In this document: piece by piece, positions 5,849 through 13,545 of the stretch
How the letters are laid out: each line of letters begins with the position of its first letter
How positions within the stretch are numbered: position 1 is the first letter of the stretch
Source: Pseudomonadota bacterium
Lineage (GTDB): Bacteria > Pseudomonadota > Alphaproteobacteria > Rhizobiales > Beijerinckiaceae
Assembly (NCBI GenBank): GCA_023386155.1
Contig: JAEWKH010000128.1
Location: forward strand, 1 to 25,116
DNA length: 25,116 nucleotides
Direction of reading: 5' to 3'
Position numbers and translations under genes: made by a program
The notes under the pieces: model-generated
Databases searched by the model: none
The model's input: the letters and a program-made list of their open reading frames with translations, nothing else
What the model was told of the DNA's origin: nothing

Positions 5849-6661
5849 TTAGGTGGCCCCTGCCCCGAGGCTACGCGCGGGGTAGCGCAAGGTTGGGTCG
5901 AAGGGATTCAGCTGCCGGCCAATCCCGTTCGCTTCCTTCTGGAGCAGTTCGACCACCAGCGGCAGGCGATCCCCCTCCAGTCGCTCCGACAGCGTGCCAA
6001 TGCTCAAGGCGGCGACAGCCCGTCCTTCCGGATCCAGGATCGGAACACCGACCCCGGCCATTCCGGGAATGAGGCCCGTATTGACGCCAGCGAATCCCCG
6101 CTTGCGGACATTCTCGATCTGCATGCGCAGCCCGACCTCGTCGAAGCCGCCCCGGTCCAGGAGGCGCGGAACGTTGAAGCGAATGATCGTCTCACGCTCG
6201 TCCTCAGGCAGATAGGACAGGATGGCGAGGCTGCCCTGCCCGATACCGAGAGGCACCTTCCCGCCGATATCGCCCGTGAAGGTCCTGATCGGGAAAGGCC
6301 CTTCCACACGGTCCAGGCACAGGGCATCGAAACCGTTGCGGACAAGAAGGAAGACGCTGTCGCTCAGAGTCGAGGACAGTCGCAGAAGGGCCGGCCTTGC
6401 CGCATTGCGCAACCCGCCTGCATGCGCAGCCCGCGCTGCGAGCACGAAGAAGTCGAGGGCCAGCTGGTACCTTCGGCCGGTCTCGGACTGCTCGACGAAC
6501 CCCTCTGCCATCAGGGCCTTCAGAGCCCTGTGGGCGGTAGGCTGGCTGATCCCGCTTGCTGCGGCGATGTCGGTAAGGCGCATGCCCTGAGGATTTCCAC
6601 CTCCAAGGATCTTAAGGATTCCCAGGGCTCTCCGGGTCCCGGATAAAGTATCTTCAGACAT
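5849..6661 (-). CDS. IclR-family transcriptional regulator
   Basis: This 270-residue protein has a winged helix-turn-helix (about residues 5-65; RRALGILKIL, MRLTDIAAASGISQPTAHRALKAL, GFVEQ.ETGRRYQLA) and an IclR effector-binding domain (about 80-255; VFLLVRNGFDALCLDRVEG, GKVPLGIGQGSLAILSYLPEDE, RGFAGVNTGLIPGMAGVGVPI, AALSIGTL). This is the normal size and order for the family, which usually controls a neighbouring catabolic operon as a dimer or tetramer. I chose ATG 6661 because the family begins just before the first helix; earlier in-frame starts run through the promoter and operator sequences. It diverges from the importer-oxidase operon with 176 bases between starts. Two palindromes in that gap, one inside its own probable promoter, suggest autoregulation. 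Confidence 0.93.
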   Translation of the reverse strand: MSEDTLSGTRRALGILKILGGGNPQGMRLTDIAAASGISQPTAHRALKALMAEGFVEQSETGRRYQLALDFFVLAARAAHAGGLRNAARPALLRLSSTLSDSVFLLVRNGFDALCLDRVEGPFPIRTFTGDIGGKVPLGIGQGSLAILSYLPEDERETIIRFNVPRLLDRGGFDEVGLRMQIENVRKRGFAGVNTGLIPGMAGVGVPILDPEGRAVAALSIGTLSERLEGDRLPLVVELLQKEANGIGRQLNPFDPTLRYPARSLGAGAT

Positions 6662-6689
6662 TTGAAATATATGCCTCAGTCCTACGGCT

Positions 6690-6718
6690 CTTATTTCAAT
6701 ATCTGAAAGAAATGTCAA
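6690..6718 (-). promoter_or_regulatory. Probable iclR promoter (TTGACA-N17-AATAAG)
   Basis: On the minus strand TTGACA (6718-6713) is followed, 17 bases later, by AATAAG (6695-6690), a perfect -35 and a 4-of-6 -10 match, 28 bases before the iclR start codon. The palindrome at 6694-6708 fills the spacer between the two boxes and touches the -10, the classic layout for repression. Confidence 0.6.
6694..6708. promoter_or_regulatory. Operator palindrome 1, TTTCA-N5-TGAAA
   Basis: A perfect 5+5 inverted repeat with spacer ATATC. Its centre (6701) is exactly 30 bases from the centre of palindrome 2, about three helical turns, so two dimers could bind on the same DNA face. It is the proposed IclR-family binding site at the iclR promoter. 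Confidence 0.7.
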
Positions 6719-6721
6719 AAA

Positions 6722-6740
6722 AATTTCATAATCTGAAATT
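6722..6740. promoter_or_regulatory. Operator palindrome 2, AATTTCA-N5-TGAAATT
   Basis: A perfect 7+7 inverted repeat with spacer TAATC, sharing the TTTCA-N5-TGAAA core and the final TC of the spacer with palindrome 1. It holds CATAAT, which could be a -10 box facing the importer operon, and lies upstream of a TTGACT (6747-6752) that could be an alternative -35. Either reading puts the site at the operon promoter. Confidence 0.7.
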
Positions 6741-6837
6741 GATGCATTGACTCGGCCTTCCGTCCTGTCCGTGATCTGGGTCCAGGCACCGCGCTCACTC
6801 GGGCGGCCTGAAGCGCTGCATGGATCGGAGGGATTGT

Positions 6838-7902
6838 ATGGCGTTCCTGACACTCGAAGGGGTTTCGAAGGAATTCGGTACGTTCACGGCCGTGCGCGAT
6901 GTCGATCTTATGATCGAGAAAGGCGAATTCGTTTCTCTCCTCGGACCGTCGGGCTGCGGGAAGACGACGACCCTGCAGATGATCGCCGGGCTGGTCGAAC
7001 CGACACGCGGGCGGATCTCGCTCGACGGTCGCGACATCACCCGCGAGAAACCCAACCGCCGCGGCCTGGGCGTCGTCTTCCAGAGCTACGCCCTCTTTCC
7101 TCACATGACGGTTGCCCAGAACGTCGCCTTCGGCCTCGAGATGCGCCGCGTTCCATCGGCCGAGCGCACGGCGCGCGTGCGCGAGGCGCTCGCACTGGTG
7201 CAGCTCTCCTCGTTTGCCGACCGCTATCCGCGCCAGCTCTCGGGCGGCCAGAGGCAGCGTGTCGCCATCGCCCGCGCGCTCGTCATCGCACCGCCAGTCC
7301 TTCTGCTGGACGAGCCTCTCTCCAACCTTGACGCCAAGTTGCGGGAGGAGATGCAGTTCGAATTGCGCCGCATCCAGCGAAAGGTCGGCACGACGACGAT
7401 CATGGTCACCCATGACCAGGCCGAGGCACTTTCCATCAGTGACCGCGTCGTCGTGATGGAAGGTGGGCGGATGACACAGGTGGACGCGCCCTACCGCCTC
7501 TACGAGCAGCCGTCGAACGCCTTCATTTCGTCCTTCGTCGGCAAGACCAATCTCCTGCCCGGCACATGGCGCCGCGATGGCGCGTCCGGAGCCGTGGACA
7601 TTGGAGGCACCCTGCTGGAAGCCTCGGCGCCGGAGATCGCCCCCGGCGCACCGGTCACATTGTCGATCCGCCCGGAGAAGATCCTGCTGCGAGAGGCCGG
7701 CGCAGGCCGCCTCGAGGGACGCATCGCCAGCCGCTTCTTCCTTGGCAGCCAATGGCTCTTCACGGTCGAGACCATGCTTGGGACCATCACGGTCTCCACG
7801 CCCAATCAGGGCGTCGAGCCGCCTTCGGAAGGCGCGCCCGTGAGCCTCGACTGGTCGCCGGCCAACCTGCGCGTCATCGCGGGCGCCGCCGCGGCGGCCT
7901 GA
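6838..7902 (+). CDS. ABC importer ATPase, polyamine/opine (PotA-like) type
   Basis: This 354-residue ATPase powers the importer encoded by the next genes. It shows Walker A GPSGCGKTT (about residues 36-44), Q-loop VVFQSYALFPH (79-89), ABC signature LSGGQRQR (134-141), Walker B VLLLDEPLSNLDAKLR (154-169) and the switch His in MVTHDQAEAL (189-198). After about residue 230 comes a TOBE-type regulatory domain (SIRPEKILL). The size and TOBE domain fit the PotA/FbpC/MalK group. ATG 6838 has GGAGG 6 bases upstream. It is the first gene of the operon divergent from iclR, with 10 bases to the next gene. The substrate is not readable from the ATPase. Confidence 0.93.
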   Translation: MAFLTLEGVSKEFGTFTAVRDVDLMIEKGEFVSLLGPSGCGKTTTLQMIAGLVEPTRGRISLDGRDITREKPNRRGLGVVFQSYALFPHMTVAQNVAFGLEMRRVPSAERTARVREALALVQLSSFADRYPRQLSGGQRQRVAIARALVIAPPVLLLDEPLSNLDAKLREEMQFELRRIQRKVGTTTIMVTHDQAEALSISDRVVVMEGGRMTQVDAPYRLYEQPSNAFISSFVGKTNLLPGTWRRDGASGAVDIGGTLLEASAPEIAPGAPVTLSIRPEKILLREAGAGRLEGRIASRFFLGSQWLFTVETMLGTITVSTPNQGVEPPSEGAPVSLDWSPANLRVIAGAAAAA

Positions 7903-7912
7903 GAGAAGCACG

Positions 7913-8773
7913 ATGAAGCAGCGTTCTCACACGTCTTCCGCCCCTTGGCTGCTGGCAGGCCCCGGAGCCCTGTTCTTCGTCGGCCTCGTTCTGCTGCCGC
8001 TGGCCCTGACCGTCATCCTGTCGTTTCACGCCTACGACCATTCCACCGGCATCCAGAACACCTTCACCCTGTCGCACTACGTCACGGTCGTCACCGACGG
8101 GTATTATCTCGAGATTTTCTGGAGAACGCTGCGGATCGCAGCGCTGACGACGATCATCTGCGCTGCAATCGGGGTTCCGGAAGCCTACATCCTGTCGCGC
8201 ATGCGCGACCCGTGGCGCTCGGTTTTCCTCCTCGTCATCATCGGCCCCTTGCTCGTCTCCGTCGTGGTCCGGGCTTTCGGCTGGAGCATGCTGCTCGGCT
8301 CCCAGGGCCTCGTGAACCAGGCATTGCAACTTGTCGGATTCCCGTCGGTCAGGATCCTGTATACGGAGACTGCCATCGTCATCGCCCTCGTCCACGTCAT
8401 GCTGCCGTTCATGGTCATCCCGGTGTGGACGGCATTGCAGAAGCTCGATCCCATGGTCGAGGCGGCGGCCTGGACGCTCGGCGCCTCGCATCTCACGGCG
8501 CTTCGCCGGGTGGTCATGCCGCAGGTGTCGCTCGGCATGCTGTCCGGCAGCCTCATCGTCTTCGGGCTGTCCGCCAGCGCCTTCGCGGTTCCGGCCCTGC
8601 TCGGCGGCCGCCGCCTGAAGATGGCGGCGACGCTGGTCTATGACGAGTACCTGCAGGAACTGAACTGGCCTCTCGGAGCCACCATCGCGATCATCGTGCT
8701 CGCCGCGAACCTCTGCATCATGCTGGCCTACAACCGCATGGTCGAAGCGCGCGCACGCCGGACCCTCGGGTGA
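7913..8773 (+). CDS. ABC importer permease, PotB-like
   Basis: This 286-residue inner-membrane permease has about six hydrophobic segments (first near LLAGPGALFFVGLVLLPLAL, last near ATIAIIVLAANLCIMLAY). The cytoplasmic EAA loop that docks to the ATPase is visible as EAAAWTLGASHLTALRRVVMP (about residues 183-203). The N-terminal LLPLALTVILSFHAYD followed by a periplasmic loop is usual for the PotB subunit of spermidine/putrescine-type importers. It lies 10 bases after the ATPase gene and 4 bases before the second permease gene, so translation is probably coupled. Confidence 0.92.
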   Translation: MKQRSHTSSAPWLLAGPGALFFVGLVLLPLALTVILSFHAYDHSTGIQNTFTLSHYVTVVTDGYYLEIFWRTLRIAALTTIICAAIGVPEAYILSRMRDPWRSVFLLVIIGPLLVSVVVRAFGWSMLLGSQGLVNQALQLVGFPSVRILYTETAIVIALVHVMLPFMVIPVWTALQKLDPMVEAAAWTLGASHLTALRRVVMPQVSLGMLSGSLIVFGLSASAFAVPALLGGRRLKMAATLVYDEYLQELNWPLGATIAIIVLAANLCIMLAYNRMVEARARRTLG

Positions 8774-8777
8774 TCCC

Positions 8778-9572
8778 ATGCAGAAGAACGGCCCCATCGC
8801 CCTCCTCTTCCATTTTCTCGTCCTGGCTTTCGTCCTGGCACCGCTCGTCATCATCTGTCTTGTCGCGTTCACGCCCGAGAACACGCTGAGCCTGCCGACG
8901 ACCGGCCTGTCGCTACGCTGGTTCGCGGCTGTCTTCGCGCATCCGGATTTCGTGGCGTCCTTCTGGAACAGCATCTGGCTGGCGACACTCTCCGCGACGC
9001 TGGCCGTCATGTTCGCCGTGCCCGCGGGACTGGCCATCAGCCGTTACACGTTCCCGGGCCGCGACTTTCTGAACGCTCTGTTCCTGTCGCCGCTGATCAT
9101 CCCCCATCTGGTGCTTGGCGTCGCCTTTCTGCGCCTGTTCGCGCTCATCGGCGCCACGGGCAGCTTCGCCTGGCTCGTCGCGACCCACATCGTCATCGTG
9201 ACGCCGTATGTGCTCCGTCTCGTCCTCGCCGCACTGTCCGGGCTGGACCGCAGTGCCGAGCAGGCCGCACGGACGCTCGGCGCCGGGGAATGGACCGCGT
9301 TCCGCCGCATCACTGCTCCCATGATCCTGCCCGGCATCACGGGCGGCTGGCTGCTCGCATTCATCAACAGCTTCGACGAGCTGACGATGTCGATCTTCGT
9401 CACCTCGCCCGCAACCGTCACGCTGCCGGTGCGCATGTACATGTACGCGACGGAGTCCATCGACCCGATGATGGCGGCCGTCTCTGCCCTGATGATCGCC
9501 ATCACGGCCGTCGCCATGCTGGTGCTGGACCGCGCCTTCGGGCTCGACCGCATCCTCGTCGGCCAGCGCTGA
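8778..9572 (+). CDS. ABC importer permease, PotC-like
   Basis: This 264-residue second inner-membrane permease has six hydrophobic segments and an EAA loop at EQAARTLGAGEWTAFRRITAP (about residues 160-180). The first segment, FLVLAFVLAPLVIICLVAF, followed by LSLRWFAAV, is the typical PotC start. The pair of permeases forms the channel with the ATPase gene product. The next gene begins 9 bases later but is not a transport gene. Confidence 0.92.
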   Translation: MQKNGPIALLFHFLVLAFVLAPLVIICLVAFTPENTLSLPTTGLSLRWFAAVFAHPDFVASFWNSIWLATLSATLAVMFAVPAGLAISRYTFPGRDFLNALFLSPLIIPHLVLGVAFLRLFALIGATGSFAWLVATHIVIVTPYVLRLVLAALSGLDRSAEQAARTLGAGEWTAFRRITAPMILPGITGGWLLAFINSFDELTMSIFVTSPATVTLPVRMYMYATESIDPMMAAVSALMIAITAVAMLVLDRAFGLDRILVGQR

Positions 9573-9581
9573 GGAAAAGTC

Positions 9582-9872
9582 ATGGCTCTTCTCAAGCGCG
9601 TTGCCCGCCACGAGCTTCCCCGGATTGCCTTCACGCTGAACGGTGAGGCCTGCTTCGGCCTCGCCGGCGACACGGTCATGACCGCCATTCTCACCAGGTC
9701 CGATCGGCTGCGGCTCAGCGACTTCTCACAGGCTCCACGGGCCGGCTTCTGCCAGATGGGCGCATGCCAGGACTGCTGGGTCCTGACGGGCGACGGAAAG
9801 CGCATCCGCGCCTGCAGCACGGCCCTGGAGCCAGGAATGAATCTTCGAACCGTTACGGAGCCGAGATCGTGA
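9582..9872 (+). CDS. Small (2Fe-2S) subunit of HcnABC/opine-oxidase-like dehydrogenase
   Basis: This 96-residue ferredoxin-like protein carries one [2Fe-2S] site of the Fer2_4 type: GFCQMGACQDC, then 12 residues, then C (pattern C-x4-C-x2-C-x12-C, about residues 52-75). The N-terminal beta part reads RIAFTLNGE..FGLAGDTVMTAIL. This is the size and layout of HcnA and of the small subunits of octopine/nopaline oxidases and D-hydroxyproline dehydrogenase, where it completes a heteromeric flavoenzyme. GAGGAAA precedes the ATG. Its stop overlaps the next gene's GTG (GTGA), so the two subunits are translationally coupled. The gene is inserted after the permeases of the importer. Confidence 0.88.
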   Translation: MALLKRVARHELPRIAFTLNGEACFGLAGDTVMTAILTRSDRLRLSDFSQAPRAGFCQMGACQDCWVLTGDGKRIRACSTALEPGMNLRTVTEPRS

Positions 9873-11245
9873 GCGAAGCCGTTCGACCGCTGATCGTCGG
9901 CGCCGGTCCCGCCGGCATCCGGGCGGCCCAGGTCCTGGTAGAAGCAGGTCTCAGGCCGACCATCGTCGACGAGGCGGCGTCCGGAGGCGGACAGATCTAC
10001 CGTCAAAGGCTCTTTCCGGATGAGCGCACCCCACGCGACCTCTACGGATCCGAAGCCGGAAAGGCGACGGCGCTCCACGAGACATTCGCACGGATCAGGG
10101 AGCGGATCGATTACCTTCCGCAGTCCCTGGTATGGAACGTTCGGGGCAAGGCCGTCGACGCGGCCGTCGGCGGCCGGACCCGACGCCTCGACTTCAGCCA
10201 CCTGATCCTTTCGACCGGCGCCACCGACCGCATTCTTCCCTTTCGTGGCTGGACCACCCCAGGCGTTTTCACCCTTGGCGGTGCGCAGATCGCCCTGAAG
10301 TCGCAAGGCTGCGCCATCGGCGAGCAGGTTGTCTTCCTCGGTTCCGGCCCCCTGCTCTATCTTGTCGCCTGGCAATACGTGAAAGCCGGCGCCCGGGTTG
10401 CGGCCGTGCTCGATACGGCGCCCTTCTCGGCGAAGCTTCATCTCCTGCGCGGCCTGCCGTCTCAACCGGGAGTCGTTTTACGCGGGATGCGCTACGTGGC
10501 CGAGCTCGTGGCGCGCGGGGTCCCGGTGCATTTCGGCGTCGAGCCGGTCCGGGTCGACGGTGGGACCCGGGTCGAGGGAATTGTCTGGCGTCGGCGAGGC
10601 AAGGAGCAACGCCTCGCCTGCGATGCCGTGGGGTACGGCTTTGCCCTGCGCTCGGAAACTCAGCTGGCGGACCTCGCAGGATGCCGCTTCGTCTTCGACG
10701 GACGGGATCGCGCGTGGCGCCCGGAACGCGACACGGCGGGGCGCACCAGCGTGCCCGGCATCTACATCGCAGGAGATGGAGCCGGGATCGCCGGAGCCGA
10801 CGCCGCCGAGCTCGCGGGAGAGCGGGCGGGTCTCGCCCTCCTCCAGGATGCCGGCCGGTCCGTCGATCCTGCGCGGATCGCGGTGCTGGAACGCAAGCTT
10901 GCCGCAATCGACCGTTTCCGCGACGTTCTCGAAGCCGCCTTCCCCTTCCCCGATGGCTGGGCAAGCAACGTTGCCGACGATGTTCCCCTCTGTCGCTGCG
11001 AGGAGATTTCCGTCGGCCAGGCGCGTGCCGCCGCGCGCGATCAGGGAGTACACGACCTCAACCGGCTCAAGGCCCTGACCCGCATCGGCATGGGCCGGTG
11101 CCAGGGACGCATGTGCTCAGGCGCCGCGGCGGAGATCCTGGCAGCCGCTCGCGGCCAACCGCTGGAGGCTGCCGGCCGGCTGCGTGCGCAGCCGCCCGTG
11201 AAGCCCCTCCCTCTCGAGATCGCGGCAGACGGAGAGGCCGCATGA
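9869..11245 (+). CDS. NAD(P)/FAD-dependent oxidoreductase subunit (HcnB / opine oxidase alpha-like)
   Basis: This 458-residue flavoprotein has an N-terminal FAD-binding Rossmann motif, IVGAGPAGIRAAQ (about residues 9-21), a second dinucleotide-binding region near VVFLGSGPLLYLVAWQ (about 154-169), and the Asp motif in GIYIAGDGAGIAG. The C-terminus has a BFD-like [2Fe-2S] site with Cys375, Cys377, Cys411 and Cys416 (CRCEE ... GRCQGRMC). This is the family of HcnB, OoxA/NoxA and the alpha subunit of D-hydroxyproline dehydrogenase. I chose GTG 9869 (GGAG 8 bases upstream), because it overlaps the previous stop and the FAD motif falls at the expected distance. It overlaps the next gene by 4 bases. 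It probably passes electrons from the DAO-type subunit to an acceptor. Confidence 0.9.
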   Translation: MSEAVRPLIVGAGPAGIRAAQVLVEAGLRPTIVDEAASGGGQIYRQRLFPDERTPRDLYGSEAGKATALHETFARIRERIDYLPQSLVWNVRGKAVDAAVGGRTRRLDFSHLILSTGATDRILPFRGWTTPGVFTLGGAQIALKSQGCAIGEQVVFLGSGPLLYLVAWQYVKAGARVAAVLDTAPFSAKLHLLRGLPSQPGVVLRGMRYVAELVARGVPVHFGVEPVRVDGGTRVEGIVWRRRGKEQRLACDAVGYGFALRSETQLADLAGCRFVFDGRDRAWRPERDTAGRTSVPGIYIAGDGAGIAGADAAELAGERAGLALLQDAGRSVDPARIAVLERKLAAIDRFRDVLEAAFPFPDGWASNVADDVPLCRCEEISVGQARAAARDQGVHDLNRLKALTRIGMGRCQGRMCSGAAAEILAAARGQPLEAAGRLRAQPPVKPLPLEIAADGEAA

Positions 11246-12417
11246 GCCGGGTCGTTCTCAAGGACGTGGCGATCATCGGCGGTGGACTCGTCGGCAGTTC
11301 CGCAGCGCTCGCCCTTCGTCGCATGGGCCTTTCCGTCGCTCTCCTCGACAAGGGCTTCTGCGGCGCCCAGGCGAGCGGCGTCAATTACGGCGGCGTGCGC
11401 CGCCAGGGTCGCCCTCCCGAGCAGATCGCCCTGTCCCAGCGGGCTCATGCCATTTGGCCGCGCCTGAAGGAACTCATCGGCATCGATGGCGAGTTCGTGC
11501 GCTCCGGCCATCTCAAGGTCGCCCGCACAGAGGCCGAGATGGCATCCCTTGAAAGCTACGCGGCGCGCGTCGCGGAGATGGGCCTCGGCCTCGAGCTGAT
11601 CGGCCACAACCAGCTCCGGGAGCGGTTTCCCTGGATTGCGGGAAATGTCGTGGGAGCCTCGCTCTGCGCCGGCGACGGCCACTCCAATCCGCGTCTCGTT
11701 TCCGCGACATTCGCTCTTGCGGCCCGCCGGGCTGGAGCGGAGGTTCTCGAGCATACACCCGTGACCCATGTCGAGAAATTGCCCGAGGGTTTCCATCTGT
11801 CGACCGGGACAGGGACGGAGATCAAGGCGCGCTTCGTCGTCAACAGCGCCGGGGCATGGGCGGGCGCCTTCGCCGAGGCTTTCGGGGAACCGGTGCCCCT
11901 CAAGAGCATCTACCCGAGCATGATCGTCACCGAACCGCTGGACGTGTTCATGAACGTGAACATCGGCGCGGAAGGCGGAGGCATCTATGCGCGACAGGTC
12001 GAACGCGGCAACTGCATCGTCGGCGGTATGCGCGGCGAGCCGATTGCCGATCCGGATTACTCGCGCCCCACTGGGACCGGCGCCGTCACGATCATGAACC
12101 GCGCCGCAGCCTTGTTCCCTGCCCTGCGCAATGCCTACGCGATCCGCTTCTGGAGCGGCACCGAAGGCGAGATGGCGGACCGGAACCCGGTCATCGGCTT
12201 CAGCCGGACCACGCCGAACCTCATCCACGCCTTCGGCTTCTCGGGCGCCGGATTCCAGATCGCACCGGGCGTCGGCGAAGTCCTCGCCGAACTCATCCGT
12301 GACGGTGAAAGCCCAACGCCGATCGGCGCCTTTTCCATCGACCGATTTACCCGCATGGGCCAGGGCTCCCCTGCGGGTAGCGTCTCCGAGCCCCAAATGA
12401 GGGAAACTTTGAAATGA
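11242..12417 (+). CDS. DAO-type FAD-dependent oxidoreductase subunit (HcnC / opine oxidase beta-like)
   Basis: This 391-residue protein has the glycine-rich FAD motif IIGGGLVGSSAALALRRMG (about residues 11-29) and a DAO-family C-terminus (NLIHAFGFSGAGFQIAPGVGEVLAELI). It is the substrate-oxidising subunit in the HcnC / OoxB / D-amino-acid dehydrogenase group, which removes hydrogen from a C-N bond of amino-acid-like substrates such as glycine, opines, sarcosine or D-hydroxyproline. I start it at ATG 11242, which overlaps the previous stop as ATGA; open frame upstream belongs to the shadow of the alpha subunit gene. Its own stop overlaps the start of the solute-binding protein gene. Substrate not determined. 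Confidence 0.9.
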   Translation: MSRVVLKDVAIIGGGLVGSSAALALRRMGLSVALLDKGFCGAQASGVNYGGVRRQGRPPEQIALSQRAHAIWPRLKELIGIDGEFVRSGHLKVARTEAEMASLESYAARVAEMGLGLELIGHNQLRERFPWIAGNVVGASLCAGDGHSNPRLVSATFALAARRAGAEVLEHTPVTHVEKLPEGFHLSTGTGTEIKARFVVNSAGAWAGAFAEAFGEPVPLKSIYPSMIVTEPLDVFMNVNIGAEGGGIYARQVERGNCIVGGMRGEPIADPDYSRPTGTGAVTIMNRAAALFPALRNAYAIRFWSGTEGEMADRNPVIGFSRTTPNLIHAFGFSGAGFQIAPGVGEVLAELIRDGESPTPIGAFSIDRFTRMGQGSPAGSVSEPQMRETLK

Positions 12418-13466
12418 CCAAGTCCAAGTTCCTACAGACCGCAGCCTTCGCTGCGCTTGCCGTCGCCGCAGCGGGTGCAGCCCAGGCACAGACCAAGACG
12501 CTGTATGTCGGCATGAACGGCGGCAACTTCGAGAAAACCTACACGCAGCACGTCTTTCCGGATTTCGAAAAGGCGAACGACGTGAAGGTCGTCGTCGTGC
12601 CCGGCACGTCGTCCGATATTCTCGCCAAAGCCACGGCGGCCAAGGGCAATCCCCAGATGCACGTAATGTTCCTTGACGACGGCGTCATGGTGCGCGCCGT
12701 CGGCGCCGGCCTCTGCGAGAAGATCAAGGATACGCCGGCCCTGGCCGATCTCGCTCCGGGAGCCCGACTGAAGGACGACATGGCCGTCGGCATCGACCTC
12801 GGCATGACCGGCCTCGCCTACAACAAGAAGATGTTCGAAGAGAAGGGCTGGGCGCCCCCGACCTCCTGGATGGATCTCGCCGATCCGAAGTACAAGGGCA
12901 AGGTCGTATTCCAATCCGCCGCGGCCTCGTCCTTCGGCCTGCACGCCTTCCTGATGTTCAACCGGATCCAGGGCGGCGACGAGAAGAACGTCGAGCCGGG
13001 CTTCTCCAAGTTCAAGGATACCATCGGGCCGAACGTGCTCGAATACATCCCCAGCTCGGCAAAGATCTCCGAGATGGTGCAGACCGGCGAAGCCGCGATC
13101 TTCCCGCTGACGCCCACGGCCGTGGCGGCTCACCAGGAAAAGAACATCCCGGTGGAATACGCCCAGCCCAAGGAGGGCTCCGTCGTGCTGATGGTGACGG
13201 AATGCGTCATCGCCAACAACAGCGAACCGGAACTGGCTCAGAAGCTCGCCGCATATCTCCTGTCTCCGGAGGCCCAAAGCAAGGCACTCCAGTACGGCAA
13301 CATCGTTCCTTCGAACGTGAAGGCCAAGGCTCCGACGCCGGAAGCGGAGGCCAAGCTCAAGAAGTTCCACGAGTACATGAAGACCGCCGTCACGCTCGAC
13401 TGGGACACCATCAACGAGAAGCGGCCTGAATGGAACAGCCGCTGGAACAAGACGATCGAGCGCTGA
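12414..13466 (+). CDS. Periplasmic solute-binding protein, PotD/PotF-like
   Basis: This 350-residue protein has a clear signal peptide (charged start MTKSKF, hydrophobic core, cleavage after AQA about residue 26) and then the PotD-type family 1 solute-binding domain (TLYVGMNGGNFEKTYTQHVFPDFEK; GIDLGMTGLAYNKKMF; WMDLADPKYKGKV; AAYLLSPEAQ). It would deliver the ligand to the two permeases from the periplasm. It is the last gene of the operon, after the three oxidase genes, and begins by overlapping the DAO-type subunit's stop (ATGA). Such proteins bind polyamines, opines, amino acids or thiamine-like cations; its partner oxidase argues for an amino-acid or opine-like ligand. Confidence 0.92.
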   Translation: MTKSKFLQTAAFAALAVAAAGAAQAQTKTLYVGMNGGNFEKTYTQHVFPDFEKANDVKVVVVPGTSSDILAKATAAKGNPQMHVMFLDDGVMVRAVGAGLCEKIKDTPALADLAPGARLKDDMAVGIDLGMTGLAYNKKMFEEKGWAPPTSWMDLADPKYKGKVVFQSAAASSFGLHAFLMFNRIQGGDEKNVEPGFSKFKDTIGPNVLEYIPSSAKISEMVQTGEAAIFPLTPTAVAAHQEKNIPVEYAQPKEGSVVLMVTECVIANNSEPELAQKLAAYLLSPEAQSKALQYGNIVPSNVKAKAPTPEAEAKLKKFHEYMKTAVTLDWDTINEKRPEWNSRWNKTIER

Positions 13467-13476
13467 TACGCGAGAT

Positions 13477-13506
13477 CGGGGCGGGCGCATTCGCGCACTC
13501 GCCCCG
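13477..13506. terminator. Hairpin between convergent operons
   Basis: CGGGGCG (13477-13483) pairs with CGCCCCG (13500-13506) around a 16-base loop that has its own GCGC pairing. It lies 11 bases past the solute-binding protein stop and 40 bases from the end of the convergent molybdenum enzyme gene. No good T-run follows, so it is a weak or bidirectional terminator candidate. Confidence 0.5.
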
Positions 13507-13545
13507 GCTTCCCTGTTCCTCCGGGAGGTTCTAGCGCTTCTCCAG

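Noticed and set aside
10132..11241. N-terminal 370 codons in frame with the DAO-type subunit
   Set aside because: This part is Arg/Pro-rich and is the shadow of the alpha subunit gene; the flavin motif begins just after ATG 11242, which overlaps the previous stop. It is not a fusion protein.
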